The position numbers and the translations under genes are program-made. A DNA stretch of 64,000 bases from Streptomyces sp. B21-083 (GTDB lineage: Bacteria > Actinomycetota > Actinomycetes > Streptomycetales > Streptomycetaceae): positions 4,278,001-4,342,000 of the forward strand of contig NZ_JARUND010000001.1 in the NCBI RefSeq assembly GCF_036898825.1, in the 5' to 3' direction. The notes below the pieces were generated by a model. That model was not told the origin of the DNA. It was given only the letters and a program-made list of their open reading frames with translations, and did no database searches. Positions 53,924 through 62,540 of the stretch are shown piece by piece (the first letter of the stretch is position 1; every line of letters begins with the position of its first letter).

Positions 53924-55516
53924 GTGAACGTCGTCGACACCGCACACGCCCTGAGTTCGGCCCGTACCCTCTGGGAACTGGTGGCCCGGCGCGCCGAACT
54001 CACCCCCGACCGACCGGTCTTCCTCCAGGACGACCGCGCCCTCACCTTCGGCGGACTCCACGCCCGCTCCGAACGGGTGGCGGCCGGCCTGTACGACATG
54101 GGCGTACGCCCCGGCACGGTCGTCGCCTGGCAGCTGCCCACCCGTATCGAGACCGCCCTGCTCTCCTTCGCGCTGGCCCGTCTGGGCGCCGTGCAGTCGC
54201 CCGTCATCCCCTTCTACCGGGACCGCGAAGTGGGCTTCGCGCTACGGGAGTCGAAGGCGGAGTTCTTCGCGGTGCCGGGGGTTTGGCGCGGCTTCGACCA
54301 CACGGAGATGGCACGGCGGCTCGGCGCGAAGGGCGTCTTCCGCGCGTACGACAGCGACGAACTCCCCGACGGAGACCCGTCGTCGCTGCCGCCCCCCGCC
54401 GCCGACGGCACCTCGGTCCGCTGGATCTACTGGACCTCGGGCACGACCTCCGACCCCAAGGGGGTGCTCCACACGGACCGTTCACTCATCGCGGGCGGCT
54501 CGTGTCTCGCGCACGCGCTGCGGCTCACCGAGTCGGACGTCGGCTCGATGGCCTTCCCGTACGCCCATATCGCCGGCCCCGACTACACGGTGATGCTCCT
54601 GCTGTACGGGTTCCCGGCGGTGATGTTCGAGCAGTTCGCGCTGCCGGACGCGCTGGAGGGCTACCGCAAGCACGGCGTCACGGTGGCCGGCGGGTCCACG
54701 GCCTTCTACTCCATGTTCCTCGCCGAGCAGCGCAAGCAGCCGGGCGCTCCGGTGATCCCCTCCCTGCGACTGCTGGCGGGCGGCGGGGCGCCGAAGCCGC
54801 CGGAGGTCTACCACTCCGTCGTACGCGAGATGGGCGTTCAGCTCACCCACGGGTACGGGATGACCGAGGTGCCGATGATCACCATGGGGGCGCCGGACGA
54901 CACGGTCGGCAACCTGGCGACGACGGAGGGGCGTCCGCCGGCGGGAATGGAGATACGGGTGGTGGAGGGCGAGGTGCGGCTGCGGGGCGAGGCCGTGTGC
55001 CAGGGCTATCTGGACCCCGCGCAGACTGCCGAGGCCTTCGACGAGGACGGCTTTCTGCGCACCGGCGACCTGGGATTCCTCACCGGGAGCGGGCACTTGG
55101 TGCTCACCGGGCGACTCAAGGACGTCATCATCCGCAAGGGCGAGAACATCTCGGCGAAGGAGATCGAGGACCTGCTGCACACGCATCCGGGGGTGGGCGA
55201 TGTGGCGGTGGTGGGGCTGCCGGACGCGGAGCGCGGGGAGTTGGTCTGCGCGGTGGTGGAACAGGCACAGGGCGCCGGTGAGTTGACCCTCGCCGAGCTG
55301 ACGTCGTACCTGCGGTCGGAAGGGCTGTCCGTGCACAAGCTGCCGGAGCGGCTGGAGCTGGTGGACGCCCTTCCGCGCAACGACGCCCTGCGGAAGGTGC
55401 TCAAGTACAAGCTGCGCGAACGCTATTCGGAGCCGGCGCCCGTGTCCGAGCTTGTACCCGAGCCTGTGTCCGAACCCTCGCCCAAGCCCTCGTCCGAGTC
55501 GGAGACGTCGAAGTAG
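53924..55516 (+). CDS. AMP-forming acyl-CoA synthetase
   Basis: 530 residues, ANL superfamily. The P-loop is YWTSGTTSDPKGVLHT, with A5-type LTHGYGMTEVPM, A7-type RTGDLGFLTGSGHLVLTGRLKDVIIRKGENIS, and the C-terminal Lys in PRNDALRKVLKYKLRERY. It activates a carboxylic acid via the acyl-adenylate. The closest pattern I know is the cyclohexanecarboxylate/cyclic-acid CoA ligase group. The last ~30 residues (Pro/Glu/Ser-rich) are encoded antisense to the EF-hand gene tail. ATG/GTG at 53924 lies after GGGGGC; one regulon palindrome is 47 bases upstream. Confidence 0.9.
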   Translation: MNVVDTAHALSSARTLWELVARRAELTPDRPVFLQDDRALTFGGLHARSERVAAGLYDMGVRPGTVVAWQLPTRIETALLSFALARLGAVQSPVIPFYRDREVGFALRESKAEFFAVPGVWRGFDHTEMARRLGAKGVFRAYDSDELPDGDPSSLPPPAADGTSVRWIYWTSGTTSDPKGVLHTDRSLIAGGSCLAHALRLTESDVGSMAFPYAHIAGPDYTVMLLLYGFPAVMFEQFALPDALEGYRKHGVTVAGGSTAFYSMFLAEQRKQPGAPVIPSLRLLAGGGAPKPPEVYHSVVREMGVQLTHGYGMTEVPMITMGAPDDTVGNLATTEGRPPAGMEIRVVEGEVRLRGEAVCQGYLDPAQTAEAFDEDGFLRTGDLGFLTGSGHLVLTGRLKDVIIRKGENISAKEIEDLLHTHPGVGDVAVVGLPDAERGELVCAVVEQAQGAGELTLAELTSYLRSEGLSVHKLPERLELVDALPRNDALRKVLKYKLRERYSEPAPVSELVPEPVSEPSPKPSSESETSK

Positions 55517-56007
55517 CGGGCCAGCGCGTCGACGATCTCCGTCTCGCCGACTTTGCCGTCCGCGTCGGTGTCGAGGGTCGCGGCGGCCATGGCTGCGATG
55601 TCCTCGCGCACACCGAGCGCCTTGAGAACGCGTTCGGTGTCTTCGAGGGTCGCCGCGCCGTCGCCGTCCCGGTCCGCGACAGCCAGGGCCGCGTGCAGGA
55701 AGGGCCGCGCGATCTCGGCGAACCGGCCGGGGCTGTCGTGCAGCCGCTTCACGGCGCCGTTCACGAACTCGTCGCGGGTGATCCGCTGGTCGCCGTCCCG
55801 GTCCGCCATCCCTGCCATGCCCTGCCAGAAGGCCTCGGCACCGCTGTAGAGGGCCTGGCCCTTGTCGGACCGGGCGGGGGTGCCGAACTCGGCGAGCAGC
55901 GCCTTGGCCGCCACGCTGAAGTCCGCACGGTCGATGTAGCCGTTGCCGTCCTGGTCGAAGGTGGCGAACCGGGCGGCGATCTTCCGTCCGTACTCGGAGC
56001 TGACCAT
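55423..56007 (-). CDS. EF-hand calcium-binding protein
   Basis: 194 residues with four EF-hand loops: DQDGNGYIDRADF, DRDGDQRITRDEF, DRDGDGAATLEDT and DTDADGKVGETEI. The loops have the Asp/Asn-rich x-y-z positions; the third ends in Asp-Thr and is probably weaker. This is the calerythrin/calsymin-like type of Streptomyces calcium buffers. The Gly/Ser/Asp tail (SDSDEGLGEGSDTGSGTSSD) is antisense to the 3' end of the acyl-CoA synthetase; the two genes overlap by 94 bases tail to tail. ATG 56007 is chosen because the EF core starts right after it. Confidence 0.92.
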   Translation of the reverse strand: MVSSEYGRKIAARFATFDQDGNGYIDRADFSVAAKALLAEFGTPARSDKGQALYSGAEAFWQGMAGMADRDGDQRITRDEFVNGAVKRLHDSPGRFAEIARPFLHAALAVADRDGDGAATLEDTERVLKALGVREDIAAMAAATLDTDADGKVGETEIVDALARYFDVSDSDEGLGEGSDTGSGTSSDTGAGSE

Positions 56008-56218
56008 GTCTGTCGGGCCTGCCTTACGTCTGCGTCCTACGCCGGTGTCCTGGGTCGAGGTCTTGGGTCCAGGTCTTGGGTCGTCTTCCCGCACGGAGCG
56101 TACGACGCGCGGGTGACCGCCGGAGCAGGAAAACGACACCTGTACCGAGACTGGGTAAATTCCGCGACAACGGCGTCACGCGCGCGGGGGCCTGGTCGTG
56201 CGCCCGTGGGGGTCGGTC

Positions 56219-56281
56219 GTGGACTCGTGGAAGCCGGTGGTGGACTCGTCGGAGCCGGTGGTGGACTCGCGGGAGCCGGTC
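56219..56281. repeat. 21-bp tandem repeat, three copies
   Basis: Three imperfect copies at 56219-56239, 56240-56260 and 56261-56281 (GTGGACTCGTSGGAGCCGGTG type). They lie between the EF-hand gene and the 3' end of the STAS gene, in no recognised frame. Confidence 0.85.
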
Positions 56282-56299
56282 ATAAGGGCGTGGGGCCGG

Positions 56300-56701
56300 T
56301 CACGCGCGGGTGAAGGCCGCCTGGAGCGGAGCGGCAGCCTCGTCGGCGGCCGTGGTGACATCCGCGTAGACGTCGAAGAGGCGACGGACCCCCAGCGCGC
56401 TGAGGACCCGGTTGACGTGATGGGCGTGGGCGCTCTCCGCGGCCCCCTGCGCGGGCAGGATCAGGCGCAGACGGCCCTGGCAGGAGCGCAGCAGCCGGCG
56501 GGTGGCGATGAGGACGCCGACACCGCTGGAGTCGCAGAAGACGACCTCGGAGAGATCGAGGACGACGCTGTGGCGGCCGTCGGCCACCGCGTCGTGCACC
56601 CGCTGCCGCAACTCCGGCGAGGTGACCAGATCCATTTCTCCGGACACCTGGAGCACGGTCCAGCCGCCGCGCTCGCCGTCGGTCACCTTGAACGCCACCA
56701 T
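56300..56701 (-). CDS. STAS-domain anti-anti-sigma factor
   Basis: 133 residues. WTVLQVSGEMDLVTSPELRQRV opens the STAS fold, and VVLDLSEVVFCDSSGVGVLIATRRLL contains the Ser (DSSGVG) that the cognate HATPase kinase phosphorylates. It should bind an RsbW-like anti-sigma factor and free a sigma factor when unphosphorylated. No kinase is adjacent; the nearest is at 49401. ATG 56701 is preferred over the in-frame GTG three bases upstream. Confidence 0.9.
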   Translation of the reverse strand: MVAFKVTDGERGGWTVLQVSGEMDLVTSPELRQRVHDAVADGRHSVVLDLSEVVFCDSSGVGVLIATRRLLRSCQGRLRLILPAQGAAESAHAHHVNRVLSALGVRRLFDVYADVTTAADEAAAPLQAAFTRA

Positions 56702-57098
56702 CACGCCTCTATCCGACTCGTCCGGCAGAAACGGAAGCTTTACTTACGCTTCCTGTCGACGCGGCTGCCCAACAGCCATGTCATCAAACACCGCACATCC
56801 GCTCGGCCCGAACCGCAAGAGACTTGCAGGCGGTTTGCAAGGGGCTTGTTTCGGTCACCCGCGATCCAAAGCAATCGAAAGCGGTGCAGATTACGTCACG
56901 ACCGGTCGGTCTCCGTCTGTTCTCTACCATCCAGAGGCCTTCGGAGGGCGCACAATGCCGCAAAGCGGAGTGGGCTGTCAGAGGGGCCGACTACATTCGA
57001 GGAAGGGGTGGGCGTCCACCGGACCTGGACAGGAACACGGCACGGACACGACTGGGACAACTGACGCGACCGAGACGTACGGGGGGTGAGGGGGCAGC
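56702..57098. other. Intergenic promoter region
   Basis: 397 bases between the leftward STAS gene and the rightward sigma-factor gene. No coding sequence is supported. It ends with a G-rich ribosome-binding segment (GGGGGGTGAGGGGG) before ATG 57099. No confident promoter hexamers were found. Confidence 0.5.
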
Positions 57099-57788
57099 AT
57101 GCCGAAGAGGGACACACCGCCCCGCTGGGACCGCAAGATGCAGCAACGGCTCGCGCGCGGGGAGGCAGCCGCACTCGGTGAGCTGTACGACCGGTTCGCC
57201 TCCCTCGTACACGGCCTGGCCCACCGGGTCCTCGGCGACGAACAGTCCGCCGACCGCATCACCCGCGAGGTCTTCGCTCACGTCTGGCAGCACCCCGACG
57301 CCTACGACCCCAAACAGGGCCCCCTGCGTTCCTGGCTGGCCTCCCTGACCCACCGCCTCGCGGTCCAGCGCCTCCGCCAGACGGAAGCAGCGGCACTGGC
57401 CCACGACGGGCCGGCCGACCGGGCCGAGCAGAACGACACGTATGCGGAAGCACCGGCTTCCTCCAGTGCCTATACGGGGTCCACGGGGTCTACCGGCTCC
57501 ACGGGCTCTACGGGTTCGACCGGCTCCATGGAGGAACTGGAACGCAGGGTCCGCCGCGCCTCCGTCGCCGCCCGCGCCGACTACATCGTCACGTCGATGC
57601 CCGCCCCGTTGCGGGCCGCACTTGAGCTGGCGTACTTCCAACGGCGCGACTACCGCCAGACCGCCGCCGACCTGGGTGTCACGGAGGCCGAGGCCCGCCG
57701 CCGCCTCCGTCTCGGCCTCCAACTCCTGTCCACGGCCCACGACACCGGCACACCAGGGGCACCCCCCGAATACGGGGGTGCGGTGTGA
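57099..57788 (+). CDS. ECF-type sigma factor with GST-repeat linker
   Basis: 229 residues. Region 2 is ALGELYDRFASLVHGLAHRVLGDEQSADRITREVFAHVWQHPDAY; region 4 is MPAPLRAALELAYFQRRDYRQTAADLGVTEAEARRRLRLGLQLL. The linker is stretched by a run of six Gly-Ser-Thr triplets around residues 126-143, giving an unusually long flexible connector. The stop overlaps the start of the zinc-finger partner gene (GTGTGA/ATGA-type, four bases), so the two are coupled as sigma/anti-sigma. Confidence 0.88.
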   Translation: MPKRDTPPRWDRKMQQRLARGEAAALGELYDRFASLVHGLAHRVLGDEQSADRITREVFAHVWQHPDAYDPKQGPLRSWLASLTHRLAVQRLRQTEAAALAHDGPADRAEQNDTYAEAPASSSAYTGSTGSTGSTGSTGSTGSMEELERRVRRASVAARADYIVTSMPAPLRAALELAYFQRRDYRQTAADLGVTEAEARRRLRLGLQLLSTAHDTGTPGAPPEYGGAV

Positions 57789-59221
57789 GCGGCGCGGGTC
57801 ACGAGGACGGGGACTGGGAGAAGTACGAGGAGTACGGCGCCCAGGGATCGAACAACGACGACGACACCGGCGCCCCCAACGGCAAGGACGATGCCGATGG
57901 CAAGGGCGATGGCGATGGAGATGGCGGCTTCGTCGGCGAGGGATCAGACCCCGACGAGGGCACGCGCCGCATACCGATGCCGCGCTCCTCGGTCGAGGAC
58001 ACGGGGCTCCCCCTGCCCGACGTACCCCCCGTGCCTCCGGTACCCCCCGTCCCGCCTGCGCCACTCGTCCTGGAACACGACGTACTGAGGTCACTGCTCG
58101 GGGCGTGGGCGCTGGCCGCGTGTGCGCCGGAGGAGACGCTGGCCGTCGAGGAGCACCTCGGGGAATGCGGAGCCTGCGCGGACGAGGCGCGGCGCCTGCG
58201 TGAGGCGGTCGAGCTGTTGCAACGTCCGGAACCCCTCGACCTGGATCCGACCCTGCGCACCCGTGTCCTGCAGAGCTGCCTCGACCGCCGCCCGCCGCGC
58301 ATCCCGGTACCGGAGTGGGCGGCCCCGTACGACGCCGAGACCGCCCGCCTCGACGCCCTGCTGCAGGACTTCGGCGACGCGGAGTGGCACGCGCCCGTGC
58401 GGCTGCGCTGGTTCGAGGGCGACGAGCAGACGACACGCCGTACGACGGTCGCCGGTGTCATCGCTCACCTGCTGAGCGTGGACGGCCTGGTCGCGGTCGC
58501 GCTGGGCCTCGACGACCCGCTCACCGGCGAGCAGAAGACCCCGGTGGCCCCGACTCCGACGGGCCGTACGGAGGCGTACTGGCGTGCCTCGCACTTCCCG
58601 CCGACCCGGTCCGTACGGCCGCCGTGGCGGGAGCAGAGCCACGGCATCGTCCGGACGGTGGCGTTCGCGGTTGGGGGTACCTCCCGCGCGAGCGAAGCCG
58701 AGCGTGGGGGAGGCTCGGGGAAGCTGCCTGTGCCGTACGGCGACTTCGAACTGCCGTTGCGGGACGCGATGTTGGACCGCGCCTTCGAGTGCTGGGTGCA
58801 TGCGGGGGACATCGCGGACGCGGTCGACTACCCCTATGAACCGCCGGCCCCGCGCCACCTCCACGGCATGATCGACCTCGCGGCCCGCATGCTCCCGGAA
58901 GCCCTGGCCGCCCGCCGCCAGGCAGGCCTGGCTTCCCCGAACCGGACGACCCGCCACCTGGTCCCGGCCGGCGAACCCGGCCGCAGCCTCCGCCTGGAGA
59001 TCGAGGGCTCCGGCGGCGGCGAATGGTTCATCCCCCTGGACTCCCCTGCCGCCCTCCCCTCAGCCGCCCACGAGGTCGCCCATGTGGCCCTGGACGGCGC
59101 GGAGTTCTGCCAACTGGCGGCGGGCCACGTCTCCCCGGAGGAGGCCGCGGCAGGCCAGGACGGAGACCGGGAGGCGATCAGGGATGTGCTGTTCGCGGCG
59201 GCTTCGCTGAGCCGGATGTAG
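57785..59221 (+). CDS. Zinc-finger anti-sigma factor fused to MDMPI-like domain
   Basis: 478 residues. After an acidic low-complexity N-terminus (~1-95) comes the anti-sigma zinc finger LLGAWALAACAPEETLAVEEHLGECGACADEARRLREAVELL (HxxxCxxC). A mycothiol-dependent maleylpyruvate isomerase-like domain follows (DALLQDFGDAEWHAPVRLRWFEGDEQTTRRTTVAGVIAHLLSVDGLVAVALG ... LDRAFECWVHAGDIADAV). No membrane helix is seen, so it is a cytosolic, possibly thiol-sensing anti-sigma factor. A dispersed repeat at 58672-58716 interrupts the MDMPI region in frame. The GTG start overlaps the sigma stop. Confidence 0.85.
   Translation: MSGAGHEDGDWEKYEEYGAQGSNNDDDTGAPNGKDDADGKGDGDGDGGFVGEGSDPDEGTRRIPMPRSSVEDTGLPLPDVPPVPPVPPVPPAPLVLEHDVLRSLLGAWALAACAPEETLAVEEHLGECGACADEARRLREAVELLQRPEPLDLDPTLRTRVLQSCLDRRPPRIPVPEWAAPYDAETARLDALLQDFGDAEWHAPVRLRWFEGDEQTTRRTTVAGVIAHLLSVDGLVAVALGLDDPLTGEQKTPVAPTPTGRTEAYWRASHFPPTRSVRPPWREQSHGIVRTVAFAVGGTSRASEAERGGGSGKLPVPYGDFELPLRDAMLDRAFECWVHAGDIADAVDYPYEPPAPRHLHGMIDLAARMLPEALAARRQAGLASPNRTTRHLVPAGEPGRSLRLEIEGSGGGEWFIPLDSPAALPSAAHEVAHVALDGAEFCQLAAGHVSPEEAAAGQDGDREAIRDVLFAAASLSRM
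58672..58716. repeat. Dispersed Streptomyces inverted repeat inside a gene
   Basis: A ~45-bp element with ends TGGGGGTACCTCCCGC and GCGTGGGGGAGG, well known from Streptomyces intergenic regions. Here it lies inside the anti-sigma gene and is translated as GGTSRASEAERGGGSG. Confidence 0.8.
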
Positions 59222-59335
59222 ACGGGATGACCCGTGAAGGAGAGGACGGAGTGCGGACGGAGCAGAGTCGGCCGGCGTAGGGGCAACCCCGAAAACCACG
59301 CGCTCCAGCCGCTGCGCTTCCCTACGCTTCCCGCC

Positions 59336-59920
59336 ATGGAGAGCACCTCGACCAAGTACCTCGTCAACGTCGTGGACGTTGAAGCGACCTGTTGGACGGG
59401 TCCCCAGCCGCCCGGCGCGGTCAGCGAGATCATCGAGGTCGGACTGACCCTCATCGACCTGGCCGCCGGTGAGCGCCTCGCCCGGCACCGGATTCTGGTG
59501 CGGCCCGTCCGGTCCACGGTCAGCGAGTTCTGCACGGAGCTGACCGGCCTCACCCAATATGAGGTCGACCAAGGGGTCAGCTTCGCCGAGGCGTGCCAAC
59601 TGCTGGCCGCCGAGCATCGTGCGGGAACCCGACCGTGGGTCAGCTGGGGCGACTACGACCGCCACCAGTTCACCCGCCAGTGCCGGGCGACACGGACGCC
59701 CTACCCCTTCGGCCGCCACCACACCAACGCCAAGGCGGTCTTCACCGAGGCGTACGGTCTACGCAAACGTCCCGGCATGGCACAGGCCCTGGAGATCGCC
59801 GGGCAGCGACTCGAAGGCCGTCACCACCGGGGCGAGGACGACGCCTGGAACATCGCGGCCCTCGTACTCCACCTGTCCGGACGGCGCCTCTGGCCGGCCA
59901 CGGTCGAACACCCCGCTTGA
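59336..59920 (+). CDS. DEDD-family 3'-5' exonuclease
   Basis: 194 residues. ExoI is NVVDVEATCW (Asp and Glu), ExoII is WVSWGDYDRHQF (Asp), and ExoIII is HHRGEDDAWNIAALVLHL (His and Asp), so it is the DEDDh type. It resembles the eri-1/KapD-like exonucleases that trim RNA or DNA 3' ends. ATG 59336 is chosen. It stands alone, and an IS remnant follows. Confidence 0.9.
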   Translation: MESTSTKYLVNVVDVEATCWTGPQPPGAVSEIIEVGLTLIDLAAGERLARHRILVRPVRSTVSEFCTELTGLTQYEVDQGVSFAEACQLLAAEHRAGTRPWVSWGDYDRHQFTRQCRATRTPYPFGRHHTNAKAVFTEAYGLRKRPGMAQALEIAGQRLEGRHHRGEDDAWNIAALVLHLSGRRLWPATVEHPA

Positions 59921-59939
59921 CGCACTCACCCGGTCCAGC

Positions 59940-60345
59940 AGAATTACCCGACCGAAAAAGCGGCGCCGCTTCTTGGTGTCCAGGCTGATCACCGGCTTGC
60001 CGTCGGCCCGGTGCTGTTCGTCTGCTCGTTGATGTAGCGGAACCGGCCATCCCGGTCGGGGTGTTGAGCGCCCTCAAGAGTCCTGGCGTTCGCCTGCAGG
60101 CTGAAGCCCACCTGCCGCAGCAGCCCGGCCCACCGCCGGTGCGGGCGCCGGGTGCCTTGCCGGGTCAGCGCCTCGGCCAGGTCCAACAGCGACTTCGTCG
60201 TCCACCTCGGCGGCGACACCGGATCACCCCGCTCATTCGGCTCGACCAACCCCGACAACGCCTTGAGCGGGGCTGGATCGGCGCCTGGGTCCGTTTGCGG
60301 CCTCCGCCCGGTGCACGCGCCCGGCCGCCCGGCAGCGGGCCCGAC
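59940..60345 (-). mobile_element. ISAzo13-family transposase remnant
   Basis: The minus strand carries ERGDPVSPPRWTTKSLLDLA, GFSLQANARTLEGAQHPDRD and FRYINEQ, the characteristic N-terminal and middle motifs of ISAzo13-type transposases. It then shifts frame to VISLDTKKRRRFFG. Upstream sequence (GRKRTQAP) is in yet another frame. At least two frameshifts and loss of the catalytic C-terminus make it dead. I could not see terminal inverted repeats. Confidence 0.8.
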
Positions 60346-60351
60346 CCTCGC

Positions 60352-61080
60352 TCAACTTGAAGGCGCCGACAAGTACGCCAACGCGTACTGGTGCTCGAGG
60401 GCCTTGATCGCACCACCGCGCCAACTCTCCGCCACGGACTCCGACACGGGATCGGGGAATATGTCCTCCTCCTCTTTCTCCACTCCGTCGAAGATTTTCC
60501 GTGCAGCGGTCTCGGCAGACTGCTTCGGTACTTCGTCGAAGCCTCGGGTCATATCCGTGTCCACGGGACCGGGCAGGACGGTATGTACGCTCACGCCCCG
60601 TCCGGACAGAAGGGCTCGCCACGACTGGGACAGCGAGAACACGGCCGCTTTCGAGATCGAGTAGCCCGCCGAGGCAGGCACGGCGGCCCAGGCCGCCAGC
60701 GACGCGATACTGACGATGGCACCCTGGGATCGAGTCAGCAGCGGCAGGAAGGCCTGAGTCACGTCGTGAGTACCAAAAAGGTTGACGGCGAGATGCTGTT
60801 CGAGCATGGCGCGATCGCTCAAGTCGTCGGCGAGTGCTATGCCTGCGTTGTTGATGAGGATGTCGAGAGACTCGACACTCTCGGCGGCCTCCTGTATCTG
60901 CGCAGCTTGGGTCACGTCCAGAGCCAGGCGCGTGACACGCTCATCCGGGTGGGCGAAGGGCTGACGCGTGCCTGCGTACACGCGCTTCGCGCCCCTCCTC
61001 AACGCTTCCTCCACCAGCGCCAGTCCGATACCGCGATTGGCCCCTGTTATCAGAACCGTTGTGTCTGCGATCGTGGACAT
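60352..61080 (-). CDS. Short-chain dehydrogenase/reductase
   Basis: 242 residues. The cofactor motif is VLITGANRGIGLALVEEAL, with NNAG in ILINNAGIALADDL, catalytic Ser in IVSIASLAAWAA, and YxxxK in GYSISKAA. It resembles the FabG-like NADP reductases with a basic residue after the second strand (AGTRQP). ATG 61080 has GGAGAT six bases upstream. A perfect CTGAC-N5-GTCAG palindrome at 61263 lies 183 bases upstream, so it may belong to the same regulon, with weaker positional support than the others. Confidence 0.9.
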   Translation of the reverse strand: MSTIADTTVLITGANRGIGLALVEEALRRGAKRVYAGTRQPFAHPDERVTRLALDVTQAAQIQEAAESVESLDILINNAGIALADDLSDRAMLEQHLAVNLFGTHDVTQAFLPLLTRSQGAIVSIASLAAWAAVPASAGYSISKAAVFSLSQSWRALLSGRGVSVHTVLPGPVDTDMTRGFDEVPKQSAETAARKIFDGVEKEEEDIFPDPVSESVAESWRGGAIKALEHQYALAYLSAPSS

Positions 61081-61607
61081 GCGATCTCCTCAGTTGGGTT
61101 GTACGAGGCGAAGGGAAGGTCACGAGAAAGGCGAGTGCCGCGATCGACCTCGGCTGACTCCTGACGTGGCATGGGCAAGCGCATTGATCACGTCCGAAGC
61201 TACGGATGAGAAGACGGCAGCGGATCCGTCACCGCATCCTTCACGACGTGCCTGGCATCTCCTGACTTCACGTCAGCAGGCTTTTCCTACGCCGTGATCG
61301 AGTTGCCGAGGCGCATGATGCGGGTCTTCCCGGAACAGGAGAAAGGTCGGCTACCAGCCCTGGACGGCCGAACCGGTCTGAACTGAGGTGTCAACGGATA
61401 CCCCGAACCACAATCCGCCGGCCTCGCCGTGGAGAGCCCGCCAGGGCAAATACAGATCGTGTCGCTCTGCCGACCGTCTCCCACGACGACTCCCCCAGGG
61501 CCGAGTCACCTCATTGTCCTGCCGTGACCCGATGAGGGCGGTCCCTCCGAAGGGAAGGGTTGGGCTGGAGGAGCGCTGAGCGAGGGCCTGTTCGGGGCCG
61601 TTCGTCC
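61081..61607. other. Intergenic region containing an orphan palindrome
   Basis: No gene is supported in these 527 bases. A perfect CTGAC-TTCAC-GTCAG palindrome is at 61263-61277. Overall composition is less GC-biased at codon positions than in flanking genes. Confidence 0.5.
61263..61277. promoter_or_regulatory. CTGAC-N5-GTCAG palindrome, isolated
   Basis: A perfect half-site match with spacer TTCAC, 183 bases upstream of the SDR gene. Distance to a start is greater than for the other sites (13-95 bases), so function is less certain. Confidence 0.45.
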
Positions 61608-62318
61608 TTACCGTGCTACTCGGGGCGAGGACGGGCCGAGAGAGCGTGCGAGTTCACCGACTGGCGCCAGCATGTGTCCGCCATCGCCCGCGCACCACCA
61701 CACGACCTCGCGCTCCCGCTCCGAGCCGTGGACGCCGAGGTCATGTCGGGGGCACACCGGCCAGACCTGCCAGGTCCGTTCGAGCAGACTCTCCTGGATC
61801 ATGATTGTCAGACTGGTCAGTGCCATGACCAGGTCGTCGCACATGCTCGGCAGGATATGGCCGCCCCAGTTGAGCCTTTCACCGTCGGCAAGGCGGACAC
61901 CAGCTCCGACCGGGAACCAGTCCTCCAGGACCTCGGTCTCCGGTTCACCCTCGATCCCACGCGTGGGCAGATCGCGGGCGAATATCCGCAGCGCATCGCG
62001 CAACGTCTCCAAACGCTCGGGGGCGAGGTCGAAACCCGGCTCGAAACCCACGTCGTCCAGGATGCGCCAGGCCAGGGCTGTCATCTCTGGCTGCGGCACC
62101 TCGGCCGGATTCCGTTCGACGACCTCCAGGATGGCGTCGGTGCAGTGGAACCAGTCGAGCAGTGCGCAGGCGAGAGCGACGACTTGCCGAGGGTCGAGAT
62201 TGTCCTCACGCAGGCCGACGTAGACCCTTCGCAGCAACGGTTCAGTGACCGCTTCGTACTCAGCCACGGCATTGCTCACCAGCCCAGTCACCCGACGCGA
62301 CACGGTTCCCCACCTCAT
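61608..62318 (-). CDS. Conserved hypothetical protein
   Basis: About 236 residues, mostly helical, with no motif I recognise. Distinct stretches are ACALLDWFHCTDAILEVVER and ERLNWGGHILPSMCDDLVMALTSLTIMIQESL. VWPVCPRHDLGVHGSEREREVVWWCAGDGGHMLAPVGEL could be a small zinc-binding knuckle (CPxH ... WCxxxxGH). Codon bias is good across the whole frame. ATG 62318 is tentative; GTG 62303 is an alternative. It is divergent from the DHFR-fold gene. Confidence 0.7.
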   Translation of the reverse strand: MRWGTVSRRVTGLVSNAVAEYEAVTEPLLRRVYVGLREDNLDPRQVVALACALLDWFHCTDAILEVVERNPAEVPQPEMTALAWRILDDVGFEPGFDLAPERLETLRDALRIFARDLPTRGIEGEPETEVLEDWFPVGAGVRLADGERLNWGGHILPSMCDDLVMALTSLTIMIQESLLERTWQVWPVCPRHDLGVHGSEREREVVWWCAGDGGHMLAPVGELARSLGPSSPRVAR

Positions 62319-62540
62319 GGTTCGGCATGACGCGTGACGCATGACGCACTCGCCGACGGAGTTATGACCTCACCACTTGATCACGGCCCTCACTCGACAG
62401 AAACCCCACCGGCCCCCGAGGCACCGGACCAGCCCGTCGACGAGCACGAACCCGGGCCCCTCCCCAGCGATGAGTTTCCCGGCGCCCCCGGGTCTACCCC
62501 CCGACCGAGACAGCCAGCTCACCCTCACCGGGAGTACGTC

